From Bacteroidota bacterium (GTDB lineage: Bacteria > Bacteroidota > Bacteroidia > Chitinophagales > Chitinophagaceae): 64,000 nt of DNA. Position numbers and translations under genes: made by a program. The stretch lies in contig JADJZY010000020.1 in NCBI GenBank assembly GCA_016715505.1, forward strand, positions 1 through 64,000. Reading direction: 5' to 3'. Under the pieces are notes generated by a model, which saw only the letters and a list, made by a program, of their open reading frames with translations, was not told the origin of the DNA and ran no database searches. Of this stretch, positions 51,529 through 59,382 are shown one piece after another (position 1 is the stretch's first letter; each line of letters opens with the position of its first letter).

Positions 51529-51746
51529 ATGACAAACTTCTGGATAAAAGACCAAGCTCATCAAGAAATAATTACAAAAACACTAATACCTAATAAGGGT
51601 AAATTTAATGTTTTGCTAACTATTATAATTCTAATATAAAATCTGATCAGAATTCAATTATAAAAAAAGAACAAGTTAAGGAGCAGGCATTAATAAAGGC
51701 ATATGAATCAATTAAGAAGTTAAAGAAATTTGGCATTAAGGCTTAA
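51529..51746 (+). CDS. Small helical protein ending the Nudix/helicase cassette (frame-broken)
   Basis: A start at 51529, 26 bp after the helicase stop, gives MTNFWIKDQAHQEIITKTLI, PNKGKFN. After one frame change at a TTTT run it continues FANYYNSNIKSDQNSIIKKE, QVKEQALIKAYESIKKLKKF and GIKA, ending at 51746. The second half is a strongly charged, Lys-rich helix. About 72 aa in total. No family is recognised. Protein-like composition on both sides of the break and operon position support a real gene. It might be a regulator or inhibitor of the helicase, but that is a guess. Confidence 0.45.
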
Positions 51747-52036
51747 ATCAGATTCCTTGCATCATCATTGCGATTTCCCAAATACCCCCACTACAAGCCA
51801 CTTCAACACCCCACCCCACCCAAGCCGCGATGACTTGCATAGGATCTTTAGCCAGGCCGCCCAACTATTAAATTCAAAATTGAAACCCAAGCGTTCAATA
51901 ACCTAAGCGTGCTACTCAATTGTAAAAAGTCAATGCATCCAATCTACCTTATCTTTACTTGAATATAAGACCGTTGCAAAAGAATGAAACAGTCTCATTT
52001 GAATACCTGTATCTCAATAATCTCTACCTTCAAAAA

Positions 52037-52840
52037 ATGAACATAAACTCTTCGCATAAAGCAGCCCGCTTCTGGAGCCTATTATTTTTCCTGCTTCTTA
52101 AAAATACATCCTTCGCTCAAATTATTTATACCGACATCCCGGATGCCACACCCAGTGCCACTTATCCGCTCGATTTAAATAACGACAATATTGAAGATTT
52201 TTTTATTCAGTATGGTGGAAGTTCAGGTACCATTGGCGTGTTCTGCCAACCCCAAAATAATAATGCCTACTCGGGGTCTTTGGTAAGTGGAAATTATTTA
52301 CCCTGGGCTTTATCCGGCACAGCATCTATTTGCGACACTTTATCCACCTGGTACAATTCCGACAATCCCGGTACCTTGGCTTGGGGTACAAGCCTCGGTA
52401 ACTGGGTCGGACAAAACAATAAATATTTAGCCTTAAAATTGATTGTAGGCGCAAATACCTATTACGGCTGGGCACGTTTGGATGTTGATGCCTCTTCCGC
52501 TTCATTCACCATCAAAGATTATGCTTACCAAAGTACCCCCAATGCTTGTATTGAAGCCGGGCAAATTGTTCTGGGGATTCCCGAAATTTCAACCCAAACT
52601 ATTTTTTCGGTTTTTCCCAACCCGGTCATTTCCACCACAAGCATCCGAACCACAGGCCATCTGAACAATGCCAGCCTGACCATTTTTAATACTTTCGGAC
52701 AAAGAGTCAAACAAGTTGATCACCTTTCCGGGCAGAGCCATACTGTATCACTTGACCATCTCCCAAGCGGACTTTATTTCATCAGGCTGAGCGAAGAAAA
52801 CAACATCATCGCCGAAGAAAAATTAATCATCACTGATTAA
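52037..52840 (+). CDS. Secreted protein with T9SS sorting domain
   Basis: From the ATG at 52037 the 267-aa product has a signal peptide (ARFWSLLFFLLLKNTSFAQ) and a beta-rich domain with YPLDLNNDNIEDFFIQYGG, an FG-GAP/calcium-loop-like site. NTYYGWARLDVDASSASFTI follows, a phrase recurrent in Bacteroidota secreted proteins. A type A sorting domain closes it (IFSVFPNPVISTTSIRTT ... GLYFIRLSEENNIIAEEKL). It is exported through the T9SS; its role is unknown. It is monocistronic and in an intact frame. Confidence 0.85.
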   Translation: MNINSSHKAARFWSLLFFLLLKNTSFAQIIYTDIPDATPSATYPLDLNNDNIEDFFIQYGGSSGTIGVFCQPQNNNAYSGSLVSGNYLPWALSGTASICDTLSTWYNSDNPGTLAWGTSLGNWVGQNNKYLALKLIVGANTYYGWARLDVDASSASFTIKDYAYQSTPNACIEAGQIVLGIPEISTQTIFSVFPNPVISTTSIRTTGHLNNASLTIFNTFGQRVKQVDHLSGQSHTVSLDHLPSGLYFIRLSEENNIIAEEKLIITD

Positions 52841-53205
52841 TGTGAATGGGTAGATCGTTTCAACTCCTGAAACACTTTCTTGAATTTGAAGCCAAATTTT
52901 GCAATTGGACACAGCCAACAGCAAAAGCTAATAAGAAAATCAAATACTTTGGATAATACCGATTACACATTCATAGTTCAATTTCGTCTCTGACTCATTG
53001 TACTAAATTCAGGTAGTATCCCCGCGTGTATGGCTGTATTTCTTCGCACCTCAGTAACACCCATAACAAGGGGGCGGGCTAGCATTTACCAATTCACATG
53101 TAAATCAATCATTTGCTTTCTCACTGTTGTAAGCTTTTACATTTCATGTGCTTCAACTTACTTCCACTCTTTGCAACATTGTATCACATGAGCCAATTGA
53201 GCCAA
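52841..53205. other. Spacer with a dispersed repeat
   Basis: No gene was seen. About 52885-52955 carries CCAAATTTTGCAATTGGACA followed by CAGCCAACAGCAAAAGC and AAAATCAAATACTT, matching 25674-25731 in part and the short AACCCAAATTTTG motif at 61844 and elsewhere. Confidence 0.45.
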
Positions 53206-54000
53206 TTATGAGCCAATCAAAAAATAGTGTGTTCCTGCTCCAATGTCACCAGTTCGTTGAAGAATTGAATACTTCTCAACCAATTCCGTCAAATCTCTTG
53301 TTGCTGTAGCCTTGGAAACATCATTCAAACTCTGATAGTCGCTATTCGTAATTTTACCGTTCTTTTTCACATACAACACAGCTTTTACTTGACGCTCGTT
53401 CAAGTCAAGTGAATGCAGATACTTTTCATTGTAAATGTCTTTTCTAAACTCCACAGAAATATCGCTAGAGTCGTAGCTAAAAACTGGTTCGGGGATTCCT
53501 GCTTGTTTACATTCCTTAATGATTTTGATTGTACCTCGTCCCCAAGATTCAATGTACCCACTGCGAAATAAAGCATTTGCAATATCAGGATTGTAAGGTC
53601 GTGAAGCGTGTTTTTCTAAAAGTGTTTTCACTGTCCAGCTTTCTGGCAGTTGTCCTTCATTCCAGAAAATGATTTTGTCGCTGTAAACGCTTATTTGAAT
53701 GGGAACAAAGCCCGAATAATCTTTGTGAGCAATGGCATTCAGTAAAGCTTCTCTAGCTGCTTCTTTTGGATATTCAAACCTCTCTATACGGATAATGCCT
53801 TCGTAACTGATTTCGGCTTTGATATATTTGGTAAATAACAAATCCATTGCTTTCTCAATTTGCTCAAAAAGGTTTCCATGGATTTCATCTTGAAATTTCA
53901 AATCATCATCCGATTGAAAATACCCAATTTTGATAAATGCACCGGTTACAAATTTTTGGGGTCACCAAGCTTTTGATGAGTTGGCAGGGCCTGTGCCGCG
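53206..54000 (-). pseudogene. Truncated ATP-binding regulator of the AlbA/Schlafen-like (COG2865) family
   Basis: The C-terminal two thirds are clear: FVTGAFIKIGYFQSDDDLKF (across a break at about 53905), GNLFEQIEKAMDLLFTKYIK, REALLNAIAHKDYSGFVPIQ (HATPase_c_4 N-box), ISVYSDKIIFWNEGQLP, YIESWGRGTIKIIKEC and a winged-helix-like end (ITNSDYQSLNDVSKATATRD). The N-terminal AlbA_2 domain of about 180 aa, which family members need, is missing: the homology begins abruptly next to the end of the RES gene at 54042. That is a structural truncation, not only a frame error. Such proteins bind DNA and ATP and act as regulators. Confidence 0.65.
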
Positions 54001-54041
54001 CAAATTCTCGGTTGAAGCGCCCATGAGATAAGCAACAGCCC

Positions 54042-54500
54042 CTATTTAAATATTCTCTTGTCGAATGGAAATTTATCAATACGCACAATTGTTATTTTTG
54101 AAAAATCGATATGATTCGGATTAATAAGCACATTAAAGTCTCCCTGTGTAACAACGGATGGTATGATTAATACACCAAATTCATTTTCCGTCACAAGATA
54201 CCGCTCAATTTCTTGAGTAGAAGCGGGATGTGGAAACTCTTGCCAGTCTGTTGGCAAGTCTGCTTCTGTTAATTGCTTAACTTTAATGTCATCAGGTATA
54301 TCAATGGTGAGCATCATATAATCATCCGGCAATGTTGCCAAAGAAAGATGAACAGCAATTTCCGCCATTGCTAAAGACCTATTTTGCGCAGTATAAATCA
54401 GCTCTACGCCCACCGGGTTCCACCTTGCTCCGTACATAGCAGCTCCTTTTCCTGATAATGGTGTTGCATGTATTTCTCTTGCAAGTCGATATACTTTCAT
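54042..54500 (-). CDS. RES-domain toxin (NAD+ phosphorylase type)
   Basis: RES toxins deplete NAD+ in the cytosol. The 152-aa product opens MKVYRLAREIHATPLSGKGA and has the family core YGARWNPVGVELIYTAQNRS, then LAMAEIAVHL; Arg 26 and Glu 47 are in the positions that give the family its name. The middle (LTIDIPDDIKVKQLTEADLP) and end (LINPNHIDFSKITIVRIDKF) also fit. Length is typical. Its start directly follows the antitoxin stop (54500/54501), and antitoxin-first order is conserved for this system. The frame is intact. Confidence 0.9.
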   Translation of the reverse strand: MKVYRLAREIHATPLSGKGAAMYGARWNPVGVELIYTAQNRSLAMAEIAVHLSLATLPDDYMMLTIDIPDDIKVKQLTEADLPTDWQEFPHPASTQEIERYLVTENEFGVLIIPSVVTQGDFNVLINPNHIDFSKITIVRIDKFPFDKRIFK

Positions 54501-54992
54501 CTACACCAAGATTCCGTGATTAATTCGGTTAAGCTCACTTATAACCATTTCCTTTCCATATGAGTCACTTAGCAATTCAATCGGTTTTAGTTTTCCCAGC
54601 GCATAACTAGGTGTATTAAGCCATAGTTTGAGTTTCTCTATATTACCGAATACGTCAAGACCAACTTTAGTAACTTCCGCCATTTCAATTATTTTTTCAG
54701 AATGGATTGGTTTAAAGTGGTGTTCAAGAGAAGTCCTATATCTATGAAGTGATTTTGTGGATATGCCGAGGAAATTCGCCCACTCGTTTTCTGAAAATGG
54801 AGTGTAGTTCTGAATTAAGTCAAACAAAGAATAGGGAATCCCTGTTCTAATAGCAACAATAATAAGCATTTTGTCCTCCAGGAATTTTTCATAAGTAACC
54901 GGTCTGTTACGCACATTAATTTTGCTTGTTTTCAAGAAGGAAGCTATTTCCTTGTCAAGTTTTCCTTCAATTTTTTCTATTGTTGTCGCCAT
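54501..54992 (-). CDS. Xre/MbcA/ParS-type antitoxin (DUF2384) of the RES toxin
   Basis: The 163-aa protein has an Xre-like N-terminal part (LFDLIQNYTPFSENEWANFL, GISTKSLHRYRTSLEHHFKP) and the DUF2384 end (VFGNIEKLKLWLNTPSYALG, KLKPIELLSDSYGKEMVISE). This pairing with a RES toxin is the standard Xre-RES module; the antitoxin blocks the NADase site and represses the operon. I use the ATG at 54992 (MATTIEKIEG). The in-frame ATG at 55049 would translate the direct-repeat operator candidate. The frame is intact. Confidence 0.9.
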   Translation of the reverse strand: MATTIEKIEGKLDKEIASFLKTSKINVRNRPVTYEKFLEDKMLIIVAIRTGIPYSLFDLIQNYTPFSENEWANFLGISTKSLHRYRTSLEHHFKPIHSEKIIEMAEVTKVGLDVFGNIEKLKLWLNTPSYALGKLKPIELLSDSYGKEMVISELNRINHGILV

Positions 54993-54999
54993 GATCTGA

Positions 55000-55033
55000 A
55001 ATTTAGGACATTTGTCCACGAATTTAGGACAAT
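55000..55033 (-). promoter_or_regulatory. Direct-repeat operator candidate upstream of the RES/Xre operon
   Basis: AATTTAGGACATT (55000-55012) and AATTTAGGACAAT (55021-55033) repeat with a 21-bp period, two helical turns. GGACATTTGTCC within it is a near-palindrome. It lies just before the antitoxin ATG, where autorepression by an Xre antitoxin would act. Confidence 0.5.
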
Positions 55034-55036
55034 TAT

Positions 55037-55261
55037 CTAAACCCAGCAAGTTTGTTTCTGTTGCAACGTTCCGTCTATTTCTTTATGGTATGAATATTCT
55101 ATGTCTGCGATATATTGTTCTAAACCTGCAGCTTCCATTGCAGATTGAAGGAATACATCTAACTTTTTATATTGCTCACGAGAGACTAGAATTTGGTACC
55201 TCAAATAAAACCTGGTGATAAAAACAGACCTCATCGCCTTGCCGAAAAAAATAACCCCCAC
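55037..55261 (-). CDS. Hypothetical small protein or gene remnant
   Basis: A 74-aa frame reads AMRSVFITRFYLRYQILVSR, EQYKKLDVFLQSAMEAAGLE and QYIADIEYSYHKEIDGTLQQ. The central helix looks protein-like, but no family, ribosome-binding context or partner is recognised. It ends just upstream of the RES/Xre operator. It may be a stub left by insertion of the module. Confidence 0.3.
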   Translation of the reverse strand: MGVIFFGKAMRSVFITRFYLRYQILVSREQYKKLDVFLQSAMEAAGLEQYIADIEYSYHKEIDGTLQQKQTCWV

Positions 55262-55284
55262 CTTTTTTAGCCATCATAATTCAA

Positions 55285-55315
55285 TTGGGTTTCAAATGCT
55301 GAGATAGTACTTTTG
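55285..55315 (+). promoter_or_regulatory. Promoter of the thiolase gene
   Basis: TTG at 55285-55287, 20 bases, then TACTTTTG at 55308-55315; ATG at 55335. Confidence 0.5.
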
Positions 55316-55334
55316 TGCACTCAATGCTTAAACT

Positions 55335-56537
55335 ATGACCAGCGCTTATATCATCGATGCCCTGCGAACACCCATCGGTAAATATGGTGGTTCCTTATCC
55401 ACCGTTCGCCCCGACGACCTCCTTGCCCTCACCCTCAAAGCCCTCGTGGCCCGCAACGAAAACATGGATGTTCAGGCCATTGAAGATGTTATAGCCGGTT
55501 GTGCCAATCAGGCCGGTGAAGATAACCGCGATGTAGCCCGCATGGCTGTGCTGCTCGCCGGTTTACCTATCACCACCGGAGGAAATACCGTGAATCGTTT
55601 ATGCGCATCTGGCCTGCAGGCCATCATGGATTCCGCCCGTGCCATCATGTGTGGCGATGGTGAATTGATGATTGCCTGCGGCGTGGAAAGTATGACCCGG
55701 GCGCCTTTTGTCATGGGCAAGAGCGATGCCCCCTTTGCCCGTAAAGCAGAAATTTTCGACACCACCATTGGCTGGCGTTTCATCAACCCGGCCCTGAGCA
55801 AATTACACCACCCCTATAGCATGGGCGAAACTGCCGAAAATGTGGCCAAACAATGGCAAATCTCCCGCGAAGAGCAAGACCAATTTGCCTTTCAAAGCCA
55901 ATCAAAATACGAAGCCGCTCATGCCCAAAATGCTTTTGCCAATGAATTGATTCCGGTGGAAATTGATTTAGGCAAGGGTAAAAAAATGATTTTTGAAAAA
56001 GACGAACATCCCCGCCTCAGCACCCCCGAAAAACTGGCCGAACTCAAACCCGCCTTTGCCAAAGACGGTACCGTAACCGCCGGCAATGCCAGTGGTGTGA
56101 ACGATGGAGCAGCAGCCATTTTACTGGCCAGCCATGAAGCCGTGAAAAAATACGATTTTCAACCCATGGCCAAAATACGCAGTATGGCCATTGCCGGTGT
56201 AGATCCTTCTATCATGGGTATCGGTCCGGTTCCTGCCACCCAAAAGGCTTTGCAACGCGCCGGACTGCAGATGTCGGATATTGATTTGGTTGAACTCAAT
56301 GAAGCTTTTGCATCTCAATCCATTGCCTGTATGCGTGAACTCGCCCTGGACCCCAAAAAAGTAAATATTCATGGAGGTGCTATCGCCCTCGGTCATCCGC
56401 TGGGCTGCAGTGGAGTGCGTATCTCTACCACCCTCTTGCATGCCATGAAGGCTCGTAAGGCCCGCTTTGGTTTGGCAACCATGTGTATCGGTGTTGGTCA
56501 GGGCGCAGCCATCATTTACGAAAATCTCCTCGACTAA
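55335..56537 (+). CDS. Thiolase, 3-oxoadipyl-CoA thiolase (PaaJ/PcaF)-like
   Basis: Thiolases cleave 3-oxoacyl-CoA or run the reverse condensation. The 400-aa product has the acyl-acceptor Cys90 in NTVNRLCASGLQAIMD, the His in GGAIALGHPLGCSG and the second Cys in TMCIGVGQGAAII. ARNENMDVQAIEDVIAGCAN, QAGEDNRDVARMAVLLAGLP and KAEIFDTTIGWRFINPALSK strongly resemble PaaJ/PcaF, which ends phenylacetate and beta-ketoadipate degradation. An acetyl-CoA acetyltransferase role is the alternative, which would fit the acetoacetyl-CoA reductase gene at 14.2 kb. PaaA-like at 42 kb supports the first reading. No operon partners are adjacent. The frame is intact. Confidence 0.88.
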   Translation: MTSAYIIDALRTPIGKYGGSLSTVRPDDLLALTLKALVARNENMDVQAIEDVIAGCANQAGEDNRDVARMAVLLAGLPITTGGNTVNRLCASGLQAIMDSARAIMCGDGELMIACGVESMTRAPFVMGKSDAPFARKAEIFDTTIGWRFINPALSKLHHPYSMGETAENVAKQWQISREEQDQFAFQSQSKYEAAHAQNAFANELIPVEIDLGKGKKMIFEKDEHPRLSTPEKLAELKPAFAKDGTVTAGNASGVNDGAAAILLASHEAVKKYDFQPMAKIRSMAIAGVDPSIMGIGPVPATQKALQRAGLQMSDIDLVELNEAFASQSIACMRELALDPKKVNIHGGAIALGHPLGCSGVRISTTLLHAMKARKARFGLATMCIGVGQGAAIIYENLLD

Positions 56538-56684
56538 TCCGGACCTCCTGAATAACGCTCAAAATGAGTTGTTCAGGAGAGCCTCATTCAAAATCGCCAT
56601 CGCCTCAAGGGCAAATCCGCTTTTCGAAAATATTTTTACTGCCCCCTATTGAAATATTTTATTTACTACTTGCCCATTGCAGAT

Positions 56685-56692
56685 TACTTTTG
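56685..56692 (+). promoter_or_regulatory. -7 promoter element of the SCO gene
   Basis: TACTTTTG matches TAnnTTTG and ends 8 bases before the ATG at 56701; no good -33 box was seen. Confidence 0.4.
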
Positions 56693-56700
56693 CGCACATC

Positions 56701-57414
56701 ATGAAAAGCCGTAAACTCAAAAGTATCCTCATCGGCAGTTTATTCAGTGCCTTAGTACCCTTGGCGGCTTTTTTGTTTCTGAAAATGAAAGGCCACGACG
56801 GGCATATTGCCATGCCTGCGTTTTACGGCATCGATCGGGTAGATAGTCAGCAAACCGATGAGGGCTGGAAAAAAGATACCACCTTTCACCGCATTCAGGA
56901 TATTCGCTTGCAAAATCAATTGGGGGATACCATCTCCATTCATGAGGATTTGAAAGGAAAGATTTTGGTATTTCATTTCTTCTTTACATCCTGCCATACC
57001 ATCTGCCCGGTAAGCAGCAAAAACATGAAATTACTCAATAAGGCCTTTATCAAAAATGATACTTCCATTCGTTTTATCTCCATCAGTGTGGACCCGGTAA
57101 CCGATTCAGTGCCGCGCCTCAGAGCCTATGCCGAAAAATATGAAGCCAATCATGATAAGTGGATGTTTATGACTGGCGATCGGGATAAAATTTATGCGTT
57201 TGCCCGTCAGGAACTTCATCTGGATTTACCGGAACCCCAGGCAGGAGCTGATGATTTTATTCACCCCGATCAGATAGTGCTTGTCGATAAGTACCACCAT
57301 ATTCGGGGCTATTATAATGCTTTGGATTCCAATAAGGTGCGTTTCTGCGCCGAAGATATCGCCAAACTGATGGTGGAGAAACACCGCCTTTACGAACGTA
57401 AACGAAAATTTTAA
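56701..57414 (+). CDS. SCO1/SenC-family copper chaperone
   Basis: SCO proteins deliver copper to the CuA site of cytochrome c oxidase at the outer face of the inner membrane. The 237-aa product has an N-terminal anchor (ILIGSLFSALVPLAAFLFL). The thioredoxin fold has the copper-binding pair in FFTSCHTICPVSSKNMK (Cys98 and Cys102), SISVDPVTDSVPRLRAYA, and the third ligand His in DDFIHPDQIVLVDKY. Copper ligands are all present. It is followed after 9 bp by a DUF420 membrane protein on the same strand; the pair recurs near cytochrome oxidase genes in Bacteroidota. The frame is intact. Confidence 0.93.
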   Translation: MKSRKLKSILIGSLFSALVPLAAFLFLKMKGHDGHIAMPAFYGIDRVDSQQTDEGWKKDTTFHRIQDIRLQNQLGDTISIHEDLKGKILVFHFFFTSCHTICPVSSKNMKLLNKAFIKNDTSIRFISISVDPVTDSVPRLRAYAEKYEANHDKWMFMTGDRDKIYAFARQELHLDLPEPQAGADDFIHPDQIVLVDKYHHIRGYYNALDSNKVRFCAEDIAKLMVEKHRLYERKRKF

Positions 57415-57423
57415 CGCACAAAC

Positions 57424-58017
57424 ATGATGTTACAAGCAGGCATGAAAAAAAACGACCGCAAAGCCCACATCCTCATCTGGATATTTTCGGCTATCGTATT
57501 TCTGGCGGTTACCATTCTGGATCGGATTACCCTGAAAGTAGAACTAGGTTTTAATCCCCACATTTTTGCCGCCCTGAGTGCCGGTGTGAATTCAATCGTG
57601 AGTGTATTACTCATCGTGGGACTGATATTGGTGAAACAAAAAAAGTTTGTCGCCCATAAAAATACCATGATGCTCACCATGCTGCTTTCGGTTTTGTTTT
57701 TGGTGTTTTACATCGCCCATCATCTGCTAACCGGCGAAACAAAATTTGGAGATACCGACCACAATGGCAGCCTCGACGAGCTCGAAAAAACCGCCGCTGG
57801 GAGTTTGCGCTACGTGTACTATTTTATCATCAGCACCCATATTACCCTGGCCGGTATTGTCATGCCCTTTGTATTGTACAGCGCTTATCGTGGTCTCACG
57901 GCTGAATATGATAAACACAAAAAACTGGTGCGTTATACCTTCCCTATTTGGTTATATGTTGCTATCACGGGTGTGGTGGTTTACTGGATGATTTCGCCTT
58001 ACTATCAAGCGGCATAG
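57424..58017 (+). CDS. DUF420 membrane protein with an EF-hand-like loop
   Basis: The 197-aa protein has five membrane helices: ILIWIFSAIVFLAVTILDRI, FAALSAGVNSIVSVLLIVGL, MLTMLLSVLFLVFYIAHHLL, FIISTHITLAGIVMPFVLY and FPIWLYVAITGVVVYWMI. DUF420 proteins are small membrane proteins linked by gene neighbourhood to cytochrome c oxidase assembly. His residues at helix ends (IAHHLL, STHI) are conserved-type. Between helices 3 and 4 is DTDHNGSLDELE (residues 110-121), which matches a 12-residue EF-hand calcium loop (D-x-D-x-N-G-x-x-D-x-x-E). It lies directly after the SCO gene. The start could be 57424 or the ATG at 57442. Confidence 0.85.
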   Translation: MMLQAGMKKNDRKAHILIWIFSAIVFLAVTILDRITLKVELGFNPHIFAALSAGVNSIVSVLLIVGLILVKQKKFVAHKNTMMLTMLLSVLFLVFYIAHHLLTGETKFGDTDHNGSLDELEKTAAGSLRYVYYFIISTHITLAGIVMPFVLYSAYRGLTAEYDKHKKLVRYTFPIWLYVAITGVVVYWMISPYYQAA

Positions 58018-58362
58018 TGCTGAGGAGTCTTTTTTTTTGAGGGCGATCAACCAATAAAAAGGATTCAGCTGAGTTGCCCGGGCTTTCCGTTTGTATGCCC
58101 GTATGATGCCTTCATTCCTTAAGATATCCCGACTTCGGGCATATCACTACAATCCCGGCGCGCTTGAACGCAGTCGCATAACACAGCCCTTCAAATGTTT
58201 ATGGCTGGCGTCCTGAATTTAGGCTTGCATGTAAACCCTTTCGGGCAAGGGTTTCTTTTATTTCAAGTCAACTAATACATTATAGACCCTTGCACGCAGT
58301 GGAGAATTATGATATAACACCTCACAAATCAATGAGTCCAAAGAGTTGGATTCAAGTTAGCC
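58018..58362. other. Convergent spacer between the DUF420 gene and the LysR gene
   Basis: No gene was seen. It contains a hairpin terminator at 58233-58262 and nothing else I can support. Confidence 0.5.
58233..58262 (+). terminator. Rho-independent-type terminator
   Basis: AAACCCTT and AAGGGTTT form a stem with the loop TCGGGC, followed by CTTTTATTT. It lies 215 bp after the DUF420 stop. Confidence 0.65.
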
Positions 58363-59295
58363 CTATTTGAATTCAAGATGATTTGTCCAACTGAATTTTT
58401 CCTCTACTATTTTCGATTGATTGGTTTTTAAATACGCCAGGAAGGATTGAGCAATGGGTGAAAGCTTTTTTTGTTTCAGCCATATCAATCGCCAGGTGGT
58501 TACAATAGGCAATCCTTTCAGAGGGATGATTTGCAACTCTTTGCTTTGTAACTCATTTTTAATCCCAATCAAAGGCATGATCGAAAAACCCAAACCAGCC
58601 ATCACCGCTTGTTTCACAGCCTCGTTGCCGGTGAGTTCCATCTTTTTAAGCACCCGTATATTTTTTGTTTCAAAAAATTGCTCCATCGCCTGCCGGGTTC
58701 CGGATCCGGATTCCCGAAATATCAGGGGCAAATTCCCAAACAAATCTTTCGCCTTCAGGGTTGGATTTAATTCCGCATGAGCCCCGCCCACCAAATAAAG
58801 TTTGTTCGACAACAGCTCCAGGGTATCAATGGAAAGCGAGGGAGGAAGAATCGAAACCAGGGCAAAATCAACCTGGTTGTTTTCAATGCTTTGTACCACC
58901 TGATCTTTGTTGGTCACATCCATCTTTAATTCTATCCCGGGATGTTGTTGGATAAAATCAGCTAAAAAATAAGGCATTAAATATTTCCCGGTCGATACAA
59001 CCGACAATTTGAGTTTACCGGCCAGCTTGCCTTTATAGGCCAGGTTGTGATCGTTAATGGCATCTACCTGATTGATGATTTGTTCGACCGCCTCACTGAT
59101 TTGCCGCCCAAAATCGGTGATATAAATTTTCCGACCAACGATTTCCGTGAGGGGAATATCAAACTGATCCTGAAAATTTTTTAATTGAATCGAAACAGCC
59201 GGCTGGGTAAGATGGAGTTCTTCCGAAGCTTTGGTGATGCTTTCGGTTTGAACAACTTTCAAAAATATCTGTAATTGGTTGAGGGTATATTTCAT
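58363..59295 (-). CDS. LysR-family transcriptional regulator
   Basis: The 310-aa protein has the N-terminal winged helix-turn-helix (MKYTLNQLQIFLKVVQTESI, TKASEELHLTQPAVSIQLKN) and the two-lobed effector domain (KLKLSVVSTGKYLMPYFLAD, LIFRESGSGTRQAMEQFFET, NEAVKQAVMAGLGFSIMPLI). ESGSGT in the effector site resembles CbbR/CysB-type members binding small metabolites or anions. It is divergent from the isocitrate dehydrogenase gene with an 87-bp gap, the classical setting for a LysR regulator of its neighbour, so isocitrate dehydrogenase is the likely target. The frame is intact. Confidence 0.93.
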   Translation of the reverse strand: MKYTLNQLQIFLKVVQTESITKASEELHLTQPAVSIQLKNFQDQFDIPLTEIVGRKIYITDFGRQISEAVEQIINQVDAINDHNLAYKGKLAGKLKLSVVSTGKYLMPYFLADFIQQHPGIELKMDVTNKDQVVQSIENNQVDFALVSILPPSLSIDTLELLSNKLYLVGGAHAELNPTLKAKDLFGNLPLIFRESGSGTRQAMEQFFETKNIRVLKKMELTGNEAVKQAVMAGLGFSIMPLIGIKNELQSKELQIIPLKGLPIVTTWRLIWLKQKKLSPIAQSFLAYLKTNQSKIVEEKFSWTNHLEFK

Positions 59296-59382
59296 TAAAA
59301 TTATTTATGCTTTGAATTAAAAATATAAATATTAAATAATGTATCCAAACCTGCAAATTTGCGGTTCAAAAACATCGAGTAT
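59296..59382. promoter_or_regulatory. Divergent LysR/isocitrate dehydrogenase control region
   Basis: This very AT-rich 87-bp gap holds ATTATTTA (59300-59307) and TAAATAAT (59333-59340), exact reverse complements 25 bp apart, a candidate LysR-binding inverted repeat. No clean -7 box was found. Confidence 0.4.
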
